NCBI GenBank assembly: GCA_004154925.1
Contig: QJNS01000316.1
Location: forward strand, 1-64,000
Origin: Monosporascus cannonballus
Lineage: Eukaryota; Ascomycota; Sordariomycetes; Xylariales
Direction of reading: 5' to 3'
Length of the DNA stretch: 64,000 nt
Shown here one piece after another: positions 39,074-51,956 of this stretch. Every line of letters starts with the position of its first letter. Position 1 is the first letter of the stretch. The notes beneath the pieces were generated by a model. That model ran no database searches, was not told the DNA's origin, and saw only the letters and a list, made by a program, of their open reading frames with translations. Both the position numbers and the translations under genes were made by a program.

Positions 39074-39589
39074 ACGGCGAAAGCGTCCAATTTAAAAAAC
39101 TGACGATTTAAATAATTATAATTTATTTTTTACTACCTTATTAAGCTTACCGAGATTTTTTACGTTTTTCGACATTTGTAATTATTATACTCGATGCCAT
39201 TATTAACTTTATTAAAAAGCTAATTTCGTTAAAATTCTTTATATCTTTTCTAAAACATCGTATTTTGTACTTATATTACGTACGAACTCGAATTATTTGC
39301 GAAACATTTTTAAATCTTTATATATAATATTTTAGTTATCTATTTTTCGATTTAAATACGTTTTTACTTTATTTTACCGTTTAACGAAATTCGACGTCTA
39401 GTTAACGCCGACGAGTTCCGCGTTACGTTTATATAAGAATATATTAGTTATATTTTTAATATTTCTAAGTTGAAAAAAAATTGTTTGCGAATCGAAATCG
39501 AGAATATATTCGATAACAATTTGCTTTTCAAAATTAATTAGTTCTTGCAAATTGGGCGGTATGTTACATCGTATAGGTTTGTCTTAAAT
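39074..39589 (-). pseudogene. Fot1/pogo-type transposase fragment
   Basis: On the minus strand, broken frames give IVIEYILDFDS, then LRNIKNITNIFLYKRNAELV, NFVKR, VKTYLNRKIDN and FVRNISTKYDVLEK. This matches the order of the CENP-B/HTH DNA-binding part of Fot1-like DDE transposases (ILDLDSRGFPP, MANLLL, NWTSNFVKR, TRFNRKYDY, IAKYGI). The catalytic part, to the left, is replaced by element D. The right end TAAAT is the target duplication of element E. Confidence 0.65.
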
Positions 39590-39986
39590 TGTGGCGGCTA
39601 GGCTAATTAACTAACTATTAAACCAAAGTCGACGAGTTTATGTTAGCAGAAATATCGTAGGAATCTGAATAATAAATAACTTAGTTACGTTTCGTAATAC
39701 TAAGGGTACTTTAAGTAACGAAATTATATTATAAACTAATAATATTTAAATTATAGTAACGAATATATCTTATATATTTGATTATTATCGTTTATCTTAT
39801 GCTGGATTATTTAAATTTCGTAATAATCCTAATAATCTTAATTTTCGTAAATTGCATAATAATTTTAATAATCCTATTTTTCGTGGATCTCGTAAGGATC
39901 CTAATAATCCTGTTACGTGATCGTCTTCCTAGTGTCTTATTTGTTTTGATTGTTTCTGGATGCGCTAAGGATATTAGGTCATAATA
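39590..39986 (-). repeat. Element E 3' LTR
   Basis: 397 bp, TGTGGCGGC to GGTCATAATA on the plus strand. U3 has the 36-bp AATAATCCTAATAATCC-type units, which create the spurious open frame at 39778-39984. Confidence 0.85.
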
Positions 39987-40611
39987 CGATCCTCTTCTTT
40001 TCAGGATTTTCGTCCCGAAATATTTTTCGGTAAGTACTTAATCTATCATAACGGTTCGTATTAAGAAATATATTAAATTTTTTTCTAAGGTTAAAACCGT
40101 TTAGCGTAATTTTTTAGTAGCCGCGGTATTTTTTACAAACCCTGTTGACATAACGCCTTATTTTTATTGCGAACGAAAGAAATTGGAATACAAGCTGTCG
40201 GAGGACGATTTTTCTCGTTATTCGTCCTGCATTTAAAATAATTAGTCGAACTGTGACGTACGGGGTCTTAGCCCAAAATAATTACAACGTATTGCCGTTT
40301 AACACCGAAAGCTTAAGTTGGAGTTAAAGGCTGTTAAAAAAGAAGTTAATCGGGTTATTTCGGAAGCCAATGTCCGTTTACGTCGTTTACGTAAACAAAA
40401 GAAAATGTGGTATAACAAGATGATAAAAGCCGTATTTCGTGGTATTGATAACTTGGAGGAACTGGATAAGTTGGAACGTAAGAAGTAGGCCGAAGCCGCG
40501 AAGATTACGTTAGTATCGTTTATTGCCCTTTTTAATTGGTCCAACATCGAGCTAACGGATTGGTCCGTTACTGACTGAGGGGCTTTCGATTTTGCCGCTT
40601 TCGACGTTGTT

Positions 40612-40759
40612 GGTAAAAGTTCTTTAACAGGCGCTGAGTACCAATAAGATTTTTGATGGGTTTCCAGGTGTTTTCGGAATTTGGATAATTTTTCCATTTA
40701 ACCAGGTACTAGGTAAGTCCGTCCTCTTTTCTTATGTTAAGGATTTTTTTTACTTCGTA
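40612..40759 (-). pseudogene. Chromodomain of element E
   Basis: Reads YEVKKILNIRKEDGLT, a stop (TAG, Gln expected), then YLVKWKNYPNSENTWKPIKN and LIGTQRLLKNF. The aromatic cage-type residues (Y, W, W) are retained. A chromodomain fused to integrase directs insertion to modified histones in known chromoviruses. The overlapping minus-strand open frame 40299-40697 is in a different frame and is not the product. Confidence 0.75.
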
Positions 40760-43700
40760 AGTTGTTTCGTTTTCTATTTTTATTTCGTCCTATATCGTTC
40801 GTACCCTGATAGTACCTGCTATTAACTAGAACAGGAAAACGTAAAAAATTGGATAAACTTTAATTTTTAGTGGCAATTCTAGTTAATGGTTATTTTTTGA
40901 AATTTTATTGTTAATTTTGTATGAACCGATATATTTAAAATCGAGTTTTTGATTTGGCCGTTTTGTTTTAATATTTTTAGTAATTAGGTATACTATTTTC
41001 TATTTTTGGAAAGTTAGTCCTTTTAACCTTTTTTGGTTGTAATATCTTGTTATCTGGTTGCGTACGAATTCGAATTCTGTTTTTATTTCTTAGTATAGTT
41101 ACTTAAGTTGTTTTAACGTAAAGATTGTTTTGATATTAACAGGTTCGTCGCGCGTATCTCGATAAATATCTGGGGTAAATCCAAAATTGGCGTTTGCTGG
41201 AATAATTTTAATGTTTTCGTAATAGCTAATATTGTAAGTTAATTAGGTAATAGGTAATTTCTTAACCCAGTTGTTCTGTTCGTAATTGATATAATATCGT
41301 AAGTACGTTTTTAATATCTAATTTAACCGTTCCGTTTATCCGTCCGTTTGGTGTTTAAAAGCGCTGGATAATTTATAATTTAGGTTAATTTGCGACATAA
41401 GTCCTTGCCAGAATTTTGATATAAACGTAATTCCTTTGTCAGAAACAATTTCGTAGAGTAATTTATATACGTTAAAGATGTTCCTGAAAAAGATGTACAC
41501 TATTTATTTTACGTTTATATTTTCGCTGTAAGGTAAAAAATACGAAGATTTTCTACACCAATTAACGATTACAAATATATTATCATAATGTATTCTTATC
41601 GTTGGACTTTTAAACAAAGGAAATTTAGTAATAAAATCTATAATAATTAAATTCCATCGTCTTTTTAAGATTGGTAGTGGTTATAATTTTCCGTATGACT
41701 TATATCGTAATACTTTCGCTCTGGCGCAAATATCGCACTGTCGTATTACTTTTTAAACCCTAAATTTTATTCTGGGGAAGTAATATATTCGTTTTAACCG
41801 TTTTAGGGTTTTGTAGATTCCTAGATGTCTATATAATTGATATTTATATTTTTCTTGAATCAATTCTTTTTAATATTCCTTTAGGCCCTGGATTTTGTCT
41901 GTTTTTTAGTTTTTAGATAAATTATTATTGTACCGCTAAATTTCTTGATGGATATTGTTAATAAATATTCGAATAATAGTAATTTGTCGTAAACGTAAAT
42001 ATCCTTCTATCGTAACGTCGAAAATTATATAGCTAACCTTAACCGATTTTTTCTTAAAATCAGGTCGTTTGCTTAACGTATCGGCTTTGCCATTTTCTGA
42101 GCCCTTTTTGTGAATAATAACGAAATCCTATTCTGTTAATTTTTTTGCATAACGAAGCTATTATTCCGTAAGTTCTTTAGTTATAATAAAACGGGTAAAA
42201 ATTTAATAATCCGTATAAACCTTGACTTAATAAAGGTTTCCCTTAAGAAAATATTTAAACTCTTTAAAGGCTATAATAATGGCTATAAATTCCTTATTTA
42301 AAACGCCGTAATTAAGTTCGGCTTTTTTTAATTTGTAAAAATAAAAAGCAATTAGATGTAATATTCCTTAATTATTTCACTATCCGATTATAATTTTTAA
42401 TATGTAATCCGAAACGTCGGTTTCAAGTTTAATAAGTCGTTTTGGACCGTATATGATTAATATTGGTTCATTCGTGATTCTATTTTTGATTTCCTGAAAC
42501 GTTTTTTCTACCTGTGGCGTCCATTGGAATTTTTTCTTTTTCTTAGTAAAATTTGTAAGGGGTATGGCAATTCTGCTAAAGTTCCTAATAAACTTCCGGT
42601 AATAGTTGGCAAAACCAAGAAATGCTTATACTTCCTTGACCGTAGTTAGCGTTTGTTATTCTGTAATTGCAGCGATTTTTTTAGGGTTCATTTTGATGTG
42701 TTCTGATGTGATAATGTGTTTTAGGTATTTTATTTTTTTGTATATGGAATTAACTTTTTTTAGCGTTAATTAAAAGTTTGACGTTTTGTAAAACTTGAAG
42801 AACCTTATAAACGTATCCTGCGTATGTTTTTTCTGTTTCCGAATAGATGAGAATGTCGTCGAGATAGTATACGACGAAAACGTCGAGGTATTCTCGTAGT
42901 ACATAGTTAACCATTCGTTGGAAGGTTGCTGGTGCGTTCGTAAATCCTATTGGCGTTATTAAATACTTATATAATCCGTATTTTGTCCTAAAAGATATTT
43001 TTTATTTGTATCTTTTTTTAATCCTGATTAGGTTATATCCGTTTTTAAGGTCGAGAGCGGTAAACTATTTGGCTTTATGGAAACGGTTTTTTATTTCGCT
43101 AATTAAGAATAATAGCATTCGATTTTTAACAATAATATCGTTTAGTTGTCGGTAGTTAACTATTAGTCGTAATTTTCCGTTTTTTTATGGAACGAAAAAT
43201 ATAGGATATCCTATTGGTAATTTGGAAGGTTAAATCCATCTTTTTTATAACCGATTTTCTAGGTATTTTCGTAAGACATGTAATTCTGTTTCGTTTAGAT
43301 TGTAAATAGGGTAAAATTTAGTAAATATGCTTTTTTTTAGGATTATTTCGTGATCCTATTCGCTATACTTTAAGAATTTCGTCTTAAGTTCTTTCTGGAA
43401 AAGCTGCGTATATTTGTGATACTGTAATGGTATATTTGTCAGATTATCTGATTCTTTGGGTTGCTGCTATAGTTCGTTATTTAGTTGTCGAAATTTTGCT
43501 TTGATAATGGCAATAATACGTTATATTTTTCGTTATTTCCTATTTTCTTTTTTATGTCGTATTCCTGTAAGTAGTAAGGTTTTTGTTGTATTTTTATGCC
43601 GGTATTTGTCGTCATTATCGATCAAATATTAAGATCTCTTTTTTCGTTATTCGTACTTGTTAACGGGGTGTAAAAGAAATTTTACCTAGCTAATCCTTTT

Positions 43701-43955
43701 ATCGATTAAGATTCCATACTGGTATATCCATGGTAATCCTAAGATCATATCGTACTTCCCTAGTAGTACGATATTAAAATTAATTGTTTGGTATCGTTTT
43801 TAAACAAAAACCTCGAAGTGATCAATTTCGCGTATAATTTTTCCGTTTTCGTAAACAAACTCCTGACTTTCGGCTGTCGTTATAATATAAGGTTCCAACT
43901 TGTATCTCCATAATAGTTTGAACTTATTGATAACGTTTGATGTAATGTAATTTCC

Positions 43956-44334
43956 TGTTACAACCTGACAAGCTAAGGCCTCCAGAAACGGTCGCAACAG
44001 GAAAGGCCAAGAAAACTATGTGGATCAGGTCACGTGATGGATCACCAACTTACTGGTGGTAAGCCAGTAAGCCGGATTACCAACTTACTAGTAATAAGCT
44101 AACTAAAGGAAAAAGATATATACGTTTATTAATTCTATAATTTAAATAGTTTTAGCTTATAATATTTATTAATACCAAATATTTACATTATAATAATTCG
44201 TTATCCAAAATATTTTTGGCATTACGAAAGGTAATACGTTATTATATTTATTATTTAAATTTCCATAATACTTTTATTAACATAAATCTGTCGACTTAAA
44301 ATTTAATAATTAATTAAACCGTTTAGCCGTTATA
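43956..44334 (+). repeat. Element F 5' LTR
   Basis: TGTTACAACC to GCCGTTATA. Contains TCACGTGA near 44031 and one full 35-bp U3 unit plus a partial one. The 210 bp after TATATACG are collinear with the 3' LTR. Confidence 0.85.
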
Positions 44335-47300
44335 CGTTATAAGTTTTTATTTAATAGTTCTATTAAACTTTAAATAATATATAATATTGTTAAAATATCG
44401 ACCAATATTTAAGAAACCTTTATTTAATAATTTTAAGCTCGAATTCGGAAATTAAAGAAAAAAGTTCGACAACTTAACGTTACGTTTACCTAACCCTTTT
44501 TCGTCCGTATAAAACTTAAAAAACCAGAACCTTATAATAAAAAAAATAACCTTTAAACTTTTTTAATTTAAATACAAATTTACCTTTGCTTTTTAAATTT
44601 TAATAATTTAACGGCTATAATCCTAATAATAAAAGTATACTTAACAAAAAATATAATTAATTAATTTAAAAATATTATAAAAAACTTTTTAAAAATAAAA
44701 AAAATAAATAAAGAAAATTTTATTAATAAGATTTTTTTAATTTATATCAATTTCGAAAATAAAATACGTAATAATTTCGGTAATCCGGATAAAAAACGAT
44801 TAATAACTTAACAACCTTTATAATTTCGATAAAAAAGATTTGCGTTTAAATACGCCGTAACTTTCAAAAATTTAACGGCTAAAGCAAAATAAAGAAACAA
44901 TAAAATTAATATCTTTATCGATATATTTTATAAATAGTTAAAGGATAATATAAAAAATAAAATTATTCGAATTAAACGATTAATTACCTTAAATCGGTAT
45001 ATCGCAAAAATAATTAAAATTAATAATTAATAATTTAAAAAACGACAAAAAAAAGGGATAATATGCTTTACGTTCGGGATATAATAAATTTAACCAGGGG
45101 AAAAAAAACGCACCTTTTATTTTTTATGAAACGGCACCAGGATTTATGGAATTCGGCGTTACTTATAAACAAAATTAGAACCAGATTAAATACTTTAATT
45201 ATGGCAAAATAGGATATAAGGCTTATAAATACAAAAAACCCAAAAAGCCATAATAAGATAATTAAATCCTTATACCGGAAAAATAATCCAGAAATAATTA
45301 AGGAAATAATAATAAAGTTATTAACATAATCCCAGCTAAATATATATTATGCTTACAATAAAAGGTTTAACCGGGATTATTATAACCAAAAATTTAACGA
45401 AAAACGTAAAAAGCTAAAAAATTAATTCGATAAGTATTACGAATATAATAAAAGGCGTTATAAGAATAATTACAAAAATATCGAAATTAAATAGAAAAAC
45501 TTTATTCCGGAATACCCGATCGATACGGCAAAATACATACTATATACTGTCGACGACGAAAATATTCTAATTACGAAAAATAAAAATAATATATTTACGT
45601 ACGAATTACCCGCATATATTATAAGGGATTCGACTTTCCAAACCGTACCGAACATAATAAAAATGATAAATAATAATATCGACAATTTCGAACCATAAGC
45701 CCAAAAAATATTTAATAATTGGCCGAAATAAAAAGCTGGCCCGAAAGAAAATAATGCTTATAAAAAAACCCTTTTTATTACTATAAATAATATAATTATT
45801 AAACGGAAAAGGAATTAATCCAACATACGATAAAAAAACATTACCAGAAAACTATTACAAATTTCTATTTTTAATTAGCATTTATTATAAATCCTTACGA
45901 AAAAAAAGCTATTAAGGAAAAAATACGTTAATTTATAGAAAGTTTTTAAAATAACAGCCAAAATAACGTACAAAAAAATATAATCGTAAACATAAAAAAA
46001 TAATTTATTCGATAAGAAAAAGAATTATAAAAAAATCAGGAATAATTAATACGGTTCGAAAGAACAATACGCCGATAATAACAACAGATATAATAACTTA
46101 ATACGTTATATATAAAAATATAAATAAAGTTCGACAGATTTAAACAGGAATTAAAAGAAAAAGGTTACTTATAAAAAAGCCGCAAAATAACGAAACCCAA
46201 AGGAATTAAAAAAACTCCTAAAAAAACTTTAAACGTAACGATAAAAAACGTTAACGATCTTATTATTTTGGAAATACGAATCGGAACGTATTAATATATT
46301 GTAATAATAAATTGCAAAACTTTGGGCGGAAATTATATTATACCGAATATAATTAATAAACTTAAATTATCATAAAAATATAAGTTAAAACCTTATATAA
46401 TAATAAATGCCGAAAATCAGGAATTCGCTTACGATAACGAAAAAGTTATACGCGAAATTAATTATTTCGAAATTTTTATTAAAGAACGATATTAAATAAT
46501 TGATTTCGATATCGTTTTATTCTGGAATTACGATATAATCTTAGGATTATTATGGATACGCTAGTACGGAATTTTAATTAACGGCGGAACTGGTTAAATA
46601 AAATTTATTTTACTTTTTATTAATAAATAAAAAATAAAAAAATTAAGATCTTAATATTCGATCGATAATGGCGACGAATATAAACATAAAAATACGATAA
46701 ATACCTTATTATCTAAAAAAAACAAAACATAAAAAAAACGGGTATTAAAAAAAATACGACATATTATTATAATTATTAAAGCGAAATTAAAATAACTAAA
46801 TAACGATCTGGAATAATAAGAATAATAACCCAAAAAATTAAAAAATTTAATTAATGTATTATTATAATATTACAGATACGAATAGCTTTTTAAAAAGGAA
46901 CTCGATATAAAGTTACTAAAATATAACGAATAAAATTACGAAATAATTTTCAAAAAAAGATTTTCGACAAAATTTTACCTTATTTATAATTTTAACAGAA
47001 ACAAATTACGTATTCTTAAGGATTAACTGGAAAATCGGTTACAAAAAGGATAAATTCGACCTTCGAAATCACCAGCAAAATACCTTATATTTTTCGTACT
47101 TAAAAAAATGAGAAATTACGACTTATAGTTAATTATTAACAATTAAACGACATTATTATTAAAAATCAAATATTATTATCCCTAATTACGGAAATAAAAA
47201 ACCGATTTTACGGAACTAAATAGTTCATAATATTCGATTTTAAAAATGGATATAACCTTATTAAGATTAAAAAAGGATACGAATAAAAAAGAATTTTCAA

Positions 47301-50283
47301 AACGAAATACGGATTATTTAAGTATTTGGTTACATTAATAAGATTTACAAACGTACTAATAACCTTTTAACAAATAATTAATTACGTATTACGAAAATAC
47401 CTTAATGTTTTCGTTATTTGCTACCTCGACGACATTCTCATTTCTTAAAAACGGAAAAAGCATATATAAAATATATTCATAAAATTTTTTAAACTTTACA
47501 AAACGCAAAACTATTTATTAATGCAAATAAAAATTAATTCCATATATAGGAAATAAAATATTTAGAATATATTATTACCCCACGATATATCAGGATAAAC
47601 CCTAAGAAAATCGCTGCAGTTATAAAATAATAAACGCTAACGATAATTAAAAAGGTACAGGTATTCCTTGGATTCGTTAATTACTACAAAAAGTTGATTC
47701 GAAACTTTAGCAAAATAATTATATCCTTAATAAATTTCACAAAAAAAATTAAAATAAATAATAAATATAAAAAAATTATTTCAAGTTATTAAGGATATAA
47801 TTACTAGCGAACCAATATTAAATATATACGATCCAAACCGCTCCGTTAAATTAAAAACCGATATTTCGGATTACGCATTAAGGATAATAATCGGATAACG
47901 AAATAATTAAGGTAAATTATACCTTATTATATTTTTTTCGCATAAATTAAAAAAGCCGAACTTAATTACGGCATTTTAGATAAAGAATTTATGGCCATTA
48001 TTATGGCATTTCGGGAATTTAAGTATTTCCTAAAGGGAAATTTGTACCAGATTAAGGTTTATACGGATTATCAAAATCTTACCCGATTTATTACGACCAA
48101 AGAATTTACAAAATGATAATTTCGTTACGTAAAACAATTAGCGAATTCCGACTTTATTATTATTTACAAAAAAAATTCGGAGAACGACAAAACAAATACT
48201 TTAAATAAACGACCAAATTTTAAAGAAAAATTAATTAATATTAATTATATAATTTTTAATATTATTACAAAAAGATATTTACACTTATAACAAATTACAA
48301 TAATTCGGGCAGTACCCTGTAATATATATTAGAAAATCCAATAATATAACGATAATCTCCCAGAAAACCAAAAAAACGGATAAAATACAAATACCAGAAA
48401 AATACCAAAAGGATTTAATATGAAAAATATACGAATATCAATTACATAAATATCTAAGGATTTACAAAACTCTAAACCAATTTTAACGCATATATTTCTT
48501 TTTTAAAATAAAATTAACGATACAAAAAGTCGTATCATAATATAATATTTACGCCAAAGCAAAAGCATATCGATATAAGCTATACGAAAAATTATAATTA
48601 TTATTAATCGCATAATAATTATAATATTTAATTATATTTAACTTTATTACCAAACTTTTTATGTCAGAAAATCGAGTTACGAAAATATATTATAATAATA
48701 TTTTTGTAATCGTTAATCGATTCACGAAATTTTCCTATTTTTTACCATATTATAAGGACATAAACGCCTAATAACTAACATATATTTTTTTAAATACATT
48801 TTTAACATATACGGATTATTAATGGAAATTATATTAAATAAAAGATCGATATTTGTATTTAAGTTTTAATAAGGCCTAATAGCATAAATCGGTTTAAATC
48901 ATAAATTATCTAACGTATTTAGACCATAAATAAATAAATAGATAAAACAAACAAATCAAATTTTGGAAATTTACTTACGATATTATATTAATTACGAACA
49001 AAATAATTAGGTTAAAAAATTATTAATCACTTAGCTAATTCATAATACTAATTATTACGAAAACATTAAAATAATACCTGTAAACGTAAATTTTGGTTTT
49101 ATTCCAGAAATTTACAAAAAAGTATACGATAACGGTCCAATTAATATCAAAATAATTTTTACGTCAAAACAGCTATAACAGCTGCATTAAAAAAATAAAA
49201 ACAAAACTGGAATTCGTATAAAATCAAGTAAGTAAATATTATAATTAGAAAAAATTAAAAAAAATAATTTTCGAAAAAGGGGAAATGGTTTTTTTCGTTA
49301 CAAAAAACATGTAAATAAAACGACCCAGCAAAAAATTCGATTTCAAATATATCGGTCTATACAAAATCGCCAAAAAAATCTCAGAAAATAATTATTAATT
49401 AAAACTTCCATTAAAAATCAAACTCTATCCAATTTTTCACGTTTTTTTATTCGAATTAACAATAAATACAATTAAGGTATATACGGTATAAAACGACGTA
49501 AAAATAAAAAACGAATAAACATACGAAATAAAAAAAATCCTCAATATACAAAAACAAAACGGACTTATTTAATATCTAATTAAATAAAAAAAACATCCAG
49601 ATTCCGAAAATATCTAAAAATCCGTTAAAAATCTTATTGGCGCCTAGCGTCTATTAAAAAACTTTTACCAATAACGGCGGAACCGCCCGAAATAATGGCA
49701 TCCTAATCCATAAGATCTACGGAAGGAAGCCCTTGGTTCACCGCATTCCAATTAATAACGTCCATCCTTTCTAAGGCCTAAACCTCGATTACGGATTCCA
49801 ATTCCAATTACGCAAAATTATCGGAATTATCCAAAGATTAAAGGGCATAATTAACAAATTTCGCACTCTAAAATTAATAATGCTAACGTTAACGACGTAT
49901 GCGAAAAAGACGCGCAAAAGTTTCGGATAAAATTTTTTCGGCCGTTAACTTTTTTTTTAATTTTTTCGATTTTGCGATATAGCGATTAATTATGGAAATA
50001 AGGATTTTTATTCCGTCATACGAACAACCTTAACGGATACATTCCTTACAACGAGAAACCCCATCCATCATTTAATAATTTAGCTGCCGAGCAGAACAAA
50101 AAAAACAAAGCATTACGTCAAAACTTTCGAATTTAATTAAAATTAGCCAAGGTAAGTCGTTATTCGGATTTGCGAAAACGACGTTTGGACATACCAAAAA
50201 ATATATTAAAAATATATGAAAAAAAAAAGATTTACCAAAAGAAAAGAAATCTTAAGGGCAAAATTTTGGGAAAAAAGGGATCG

Positions 50284-50697
50284 TATCACGACCTAACAAG
50301 TTACGGTCTCCAGAAACGGTCGTAACAAAAAAGGTCAAAAAAATTATGTAGATCAGGTTACGTAATAGATCACTAACTTACTGGTAATAAGCCAGTAAGC
50401 CGGATCACCAACTTATTGGTAATAAGCCAATAAACCGGATCACCAACTTACTAGTAATAAGCTAGCTAAAAGAAAAAGATATATACGCTTATTAATTCCA
50501 TAATTTAAATAACTTTAACTTATAATACTTATTAATATCAAGTATTTGCACTATAATAATTCGTTACCCAAGGCACCCTTGGCATTATAAAACGTAATAC
50601 GTTACTGTATCTATTACTCAGATTCCCACGATACTCCTGCTAACATAAACCCGTCGACTTAAGGTTTAATAATTGGTTAAACCGCCTAGCCGTCACA
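50284..50697 (+). repeat. Element F 3' LTR
   Basis: TATCACGACC (TG altered to TA) to CCGTCACA. Two full 35-bp U3 units (50377-50411, 50412-50446) and a partial third, one unit more than its 5' partner. Confidence 0.85.
50377..50467 (+). repeat. 35-bp U3 tandem repeat, AAGCCAGTAAGCCGG type
   Basis: Two full units and a partial third in the 3' LTR of element F. The same units occur in A, C (left LTR) and the fragment at 52025. Confidence 0.85.
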
Positions 50698-51186
50698 TTT
50701 CCGCCCAGAGTTCCGTAATCCACCATTACGGTATATCAATATGTTCCTATTCGTATATCCAAAGTAATAGGGTTATTAACGGTTCCTATCGTCGTATTTA
50801 AAGCCCTTCTCGGAAGTTCCTATTAACTCCTCTAGGTTTCGCCATTCTGTAGCTTTTTTACAGGTGGCCTTCGTTTTTTAATTTCTTTTCGAGTTTATCG
50901 AGCCTTACTTAAGTTTCTGCATTCAGCGCGTTTAGTTGGTATAGCTATCGTTCTTGTCGGCGTAGCTGAGCCTGTAACTGTAATAGCTGTTCCTCGTTTT
51001 TCTGTAATTCTTTGTTCTATTGAGTAACTTATTCTCCCATGGTTTCGATTGCGTCCTATTATACATCGTCTTTGTCGTTTTATAACTCGCCCGTAAACTG
51101 GCATATTTCCTCCTTAATGGCCTTGCGATCCTCCGGATCAGTGGTGAAGGCTAGTTAGAAGTGTAGGTCTGTAATAGCTTGTAACG

Positions 51187-51583
51187 TGTGACGGCTAGGC
51201 TAATTAACCAACTATTAAACCTAAGTCGACGGGTTTATGTTAGCAGAAGTATCGTAAAAATCTAAGCAATAAATAACTTAGTTACGTTTCGTAATACCAA
51301 AGGTACCTTAAATAACGAAATTATATTACAAATTAATAATATTTAAATTATGATAACGAATATACCTTATACATTTAAATATTATCGTTTATCTTATGCT
51401 GGATTATTTGGATCTCGTAATAATCCTAATAATCCTAATTTTGGTAGATTTCGTAACGATCCTAATAATCCTGTTTTTCGTAGATTTCGTAATAATCCCA
51501 ATAATCCTGTTACGTAACCGTCCTTCTGGTATCCCATTTGTTTTGACTATTTCTAGATGCGCCAAGGATGTTGGGTCATAACA
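51187..51583 (-). repeat. Element E 5' LTR
   Basis: 397 bp, TGTGACGGC to GGTCATAACA. U3 holds three 36-bp units (51411-51446, 51447-51482, then a partial third). The plus-strand frame 51396-51581 and minus-strand frame 51404-51598 are by-products of the units. Confidence 0.85.
51411..51515 (-). repeat. 36-bp U3 tandem repeat, AATCCTAATAATCC type
   Basis: Three units (the last incomplete) in the 5' LTR of element E. Decayed copies occur in its 3' LTR and in the element D LTR. Confidence 0.85.
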
Positions 51584-51588
51584 TAAAT

Positions 51589-51956
51589 ACGTTTGCAAAA
51601 AGTTATTTATATGATAATATGTATAGATATAAGCTTTTTATAACCACCATGAAAATCGCGCTTTTGGCCTAAATAATAAAGTTTAGCCGTAATTTTTTTT
51701 AAAAGCCTAAATATATTATTATATTGAAAAATATATAAGTAAAGTAAGGTAATTAAAAAGTTAAATCTAGGTAGGCGTTTCGCTTATATAGGGGTTTTGT
51801 TTATAAATTACGTTATATTATTTTAATAATAATTAATTAATTAATATTTATTCGATTAAAACTTTTAATTGTGAAATAGAAAGGAAATTAATTACGTTAT
51901 TATATTTAGTTCATTACGTACGTTTTCGTAACGCGTACAGCTTTTCTGTAGCCTAG
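51589..51956 (-). other. 5' part of the pogo-like element
   Basis: AT-rich sequence between element E and the right inverted repeat. By orientation it should hold the transposase start, but no frame is readable. Confidence 0.4.

Larger units (their letters stand above)
43956..50697 (+). mobile_element. LTR retrotransposon F (chromovirus), complete, nested in E
   Basis: 6742 bp, exactly the length of element A. Flanked by TTTCC (43951-43955, 50698-50702). LTRs are 43956-44334 (379 bp) and 50284-50697 (414 bp). Internal relics: gag near 44600-45250 including a zinc-knuckle remnant, protease near 46250-46490, reverse transcriptase with intact YLDD at 47422-47433, RNase H near 47800-48150, integrase near 48330-49200 and chromodomain near 49515-49670. 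It sits in the protease region of E in opposite orientation. Many stops. Confidence 0.9.
39590..51583 (-). mobile_element. LTR retrotransposon E, gag-less, hosts element F
   Basis: Minus-strand element with equal 397-bp LTRs (39590-39986, 51187-51583) and TAAAT duplications (39585-39589, 51584-51588). Internal sequence is 39987-43955 and, beyond element F, 50703-51186. It is the least mutated pol here: the chromodomain (40612-40759) reads YLVKWKNYPNSENTW with one stop nearby, and YLDD is intact at 42855-42866. From protease to the 5' LTR only about 0.5 kb remains, against about 2 kb in element C, so essentially all of gag is missing. It would depend on other elements for capsid protein. Confidence 0.85.

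Noticed and set aside
39778..39984. Hydrophobic 60-70 codon proteins at 38865-39071, 39778-39984 and 51396-51581
   Set aside because: They are translations of the 36-bp tandem units in the U3 of LTRs, which have a length divisible by three and so stay open.
40299..40697. Minus-strand 132-codon open frame as a real protein
   Set aside because: It overlaps the chromodomain of element E in a different frame; the true frame reads YLVKWKNYPNSENTW with the stops expected from RIP.
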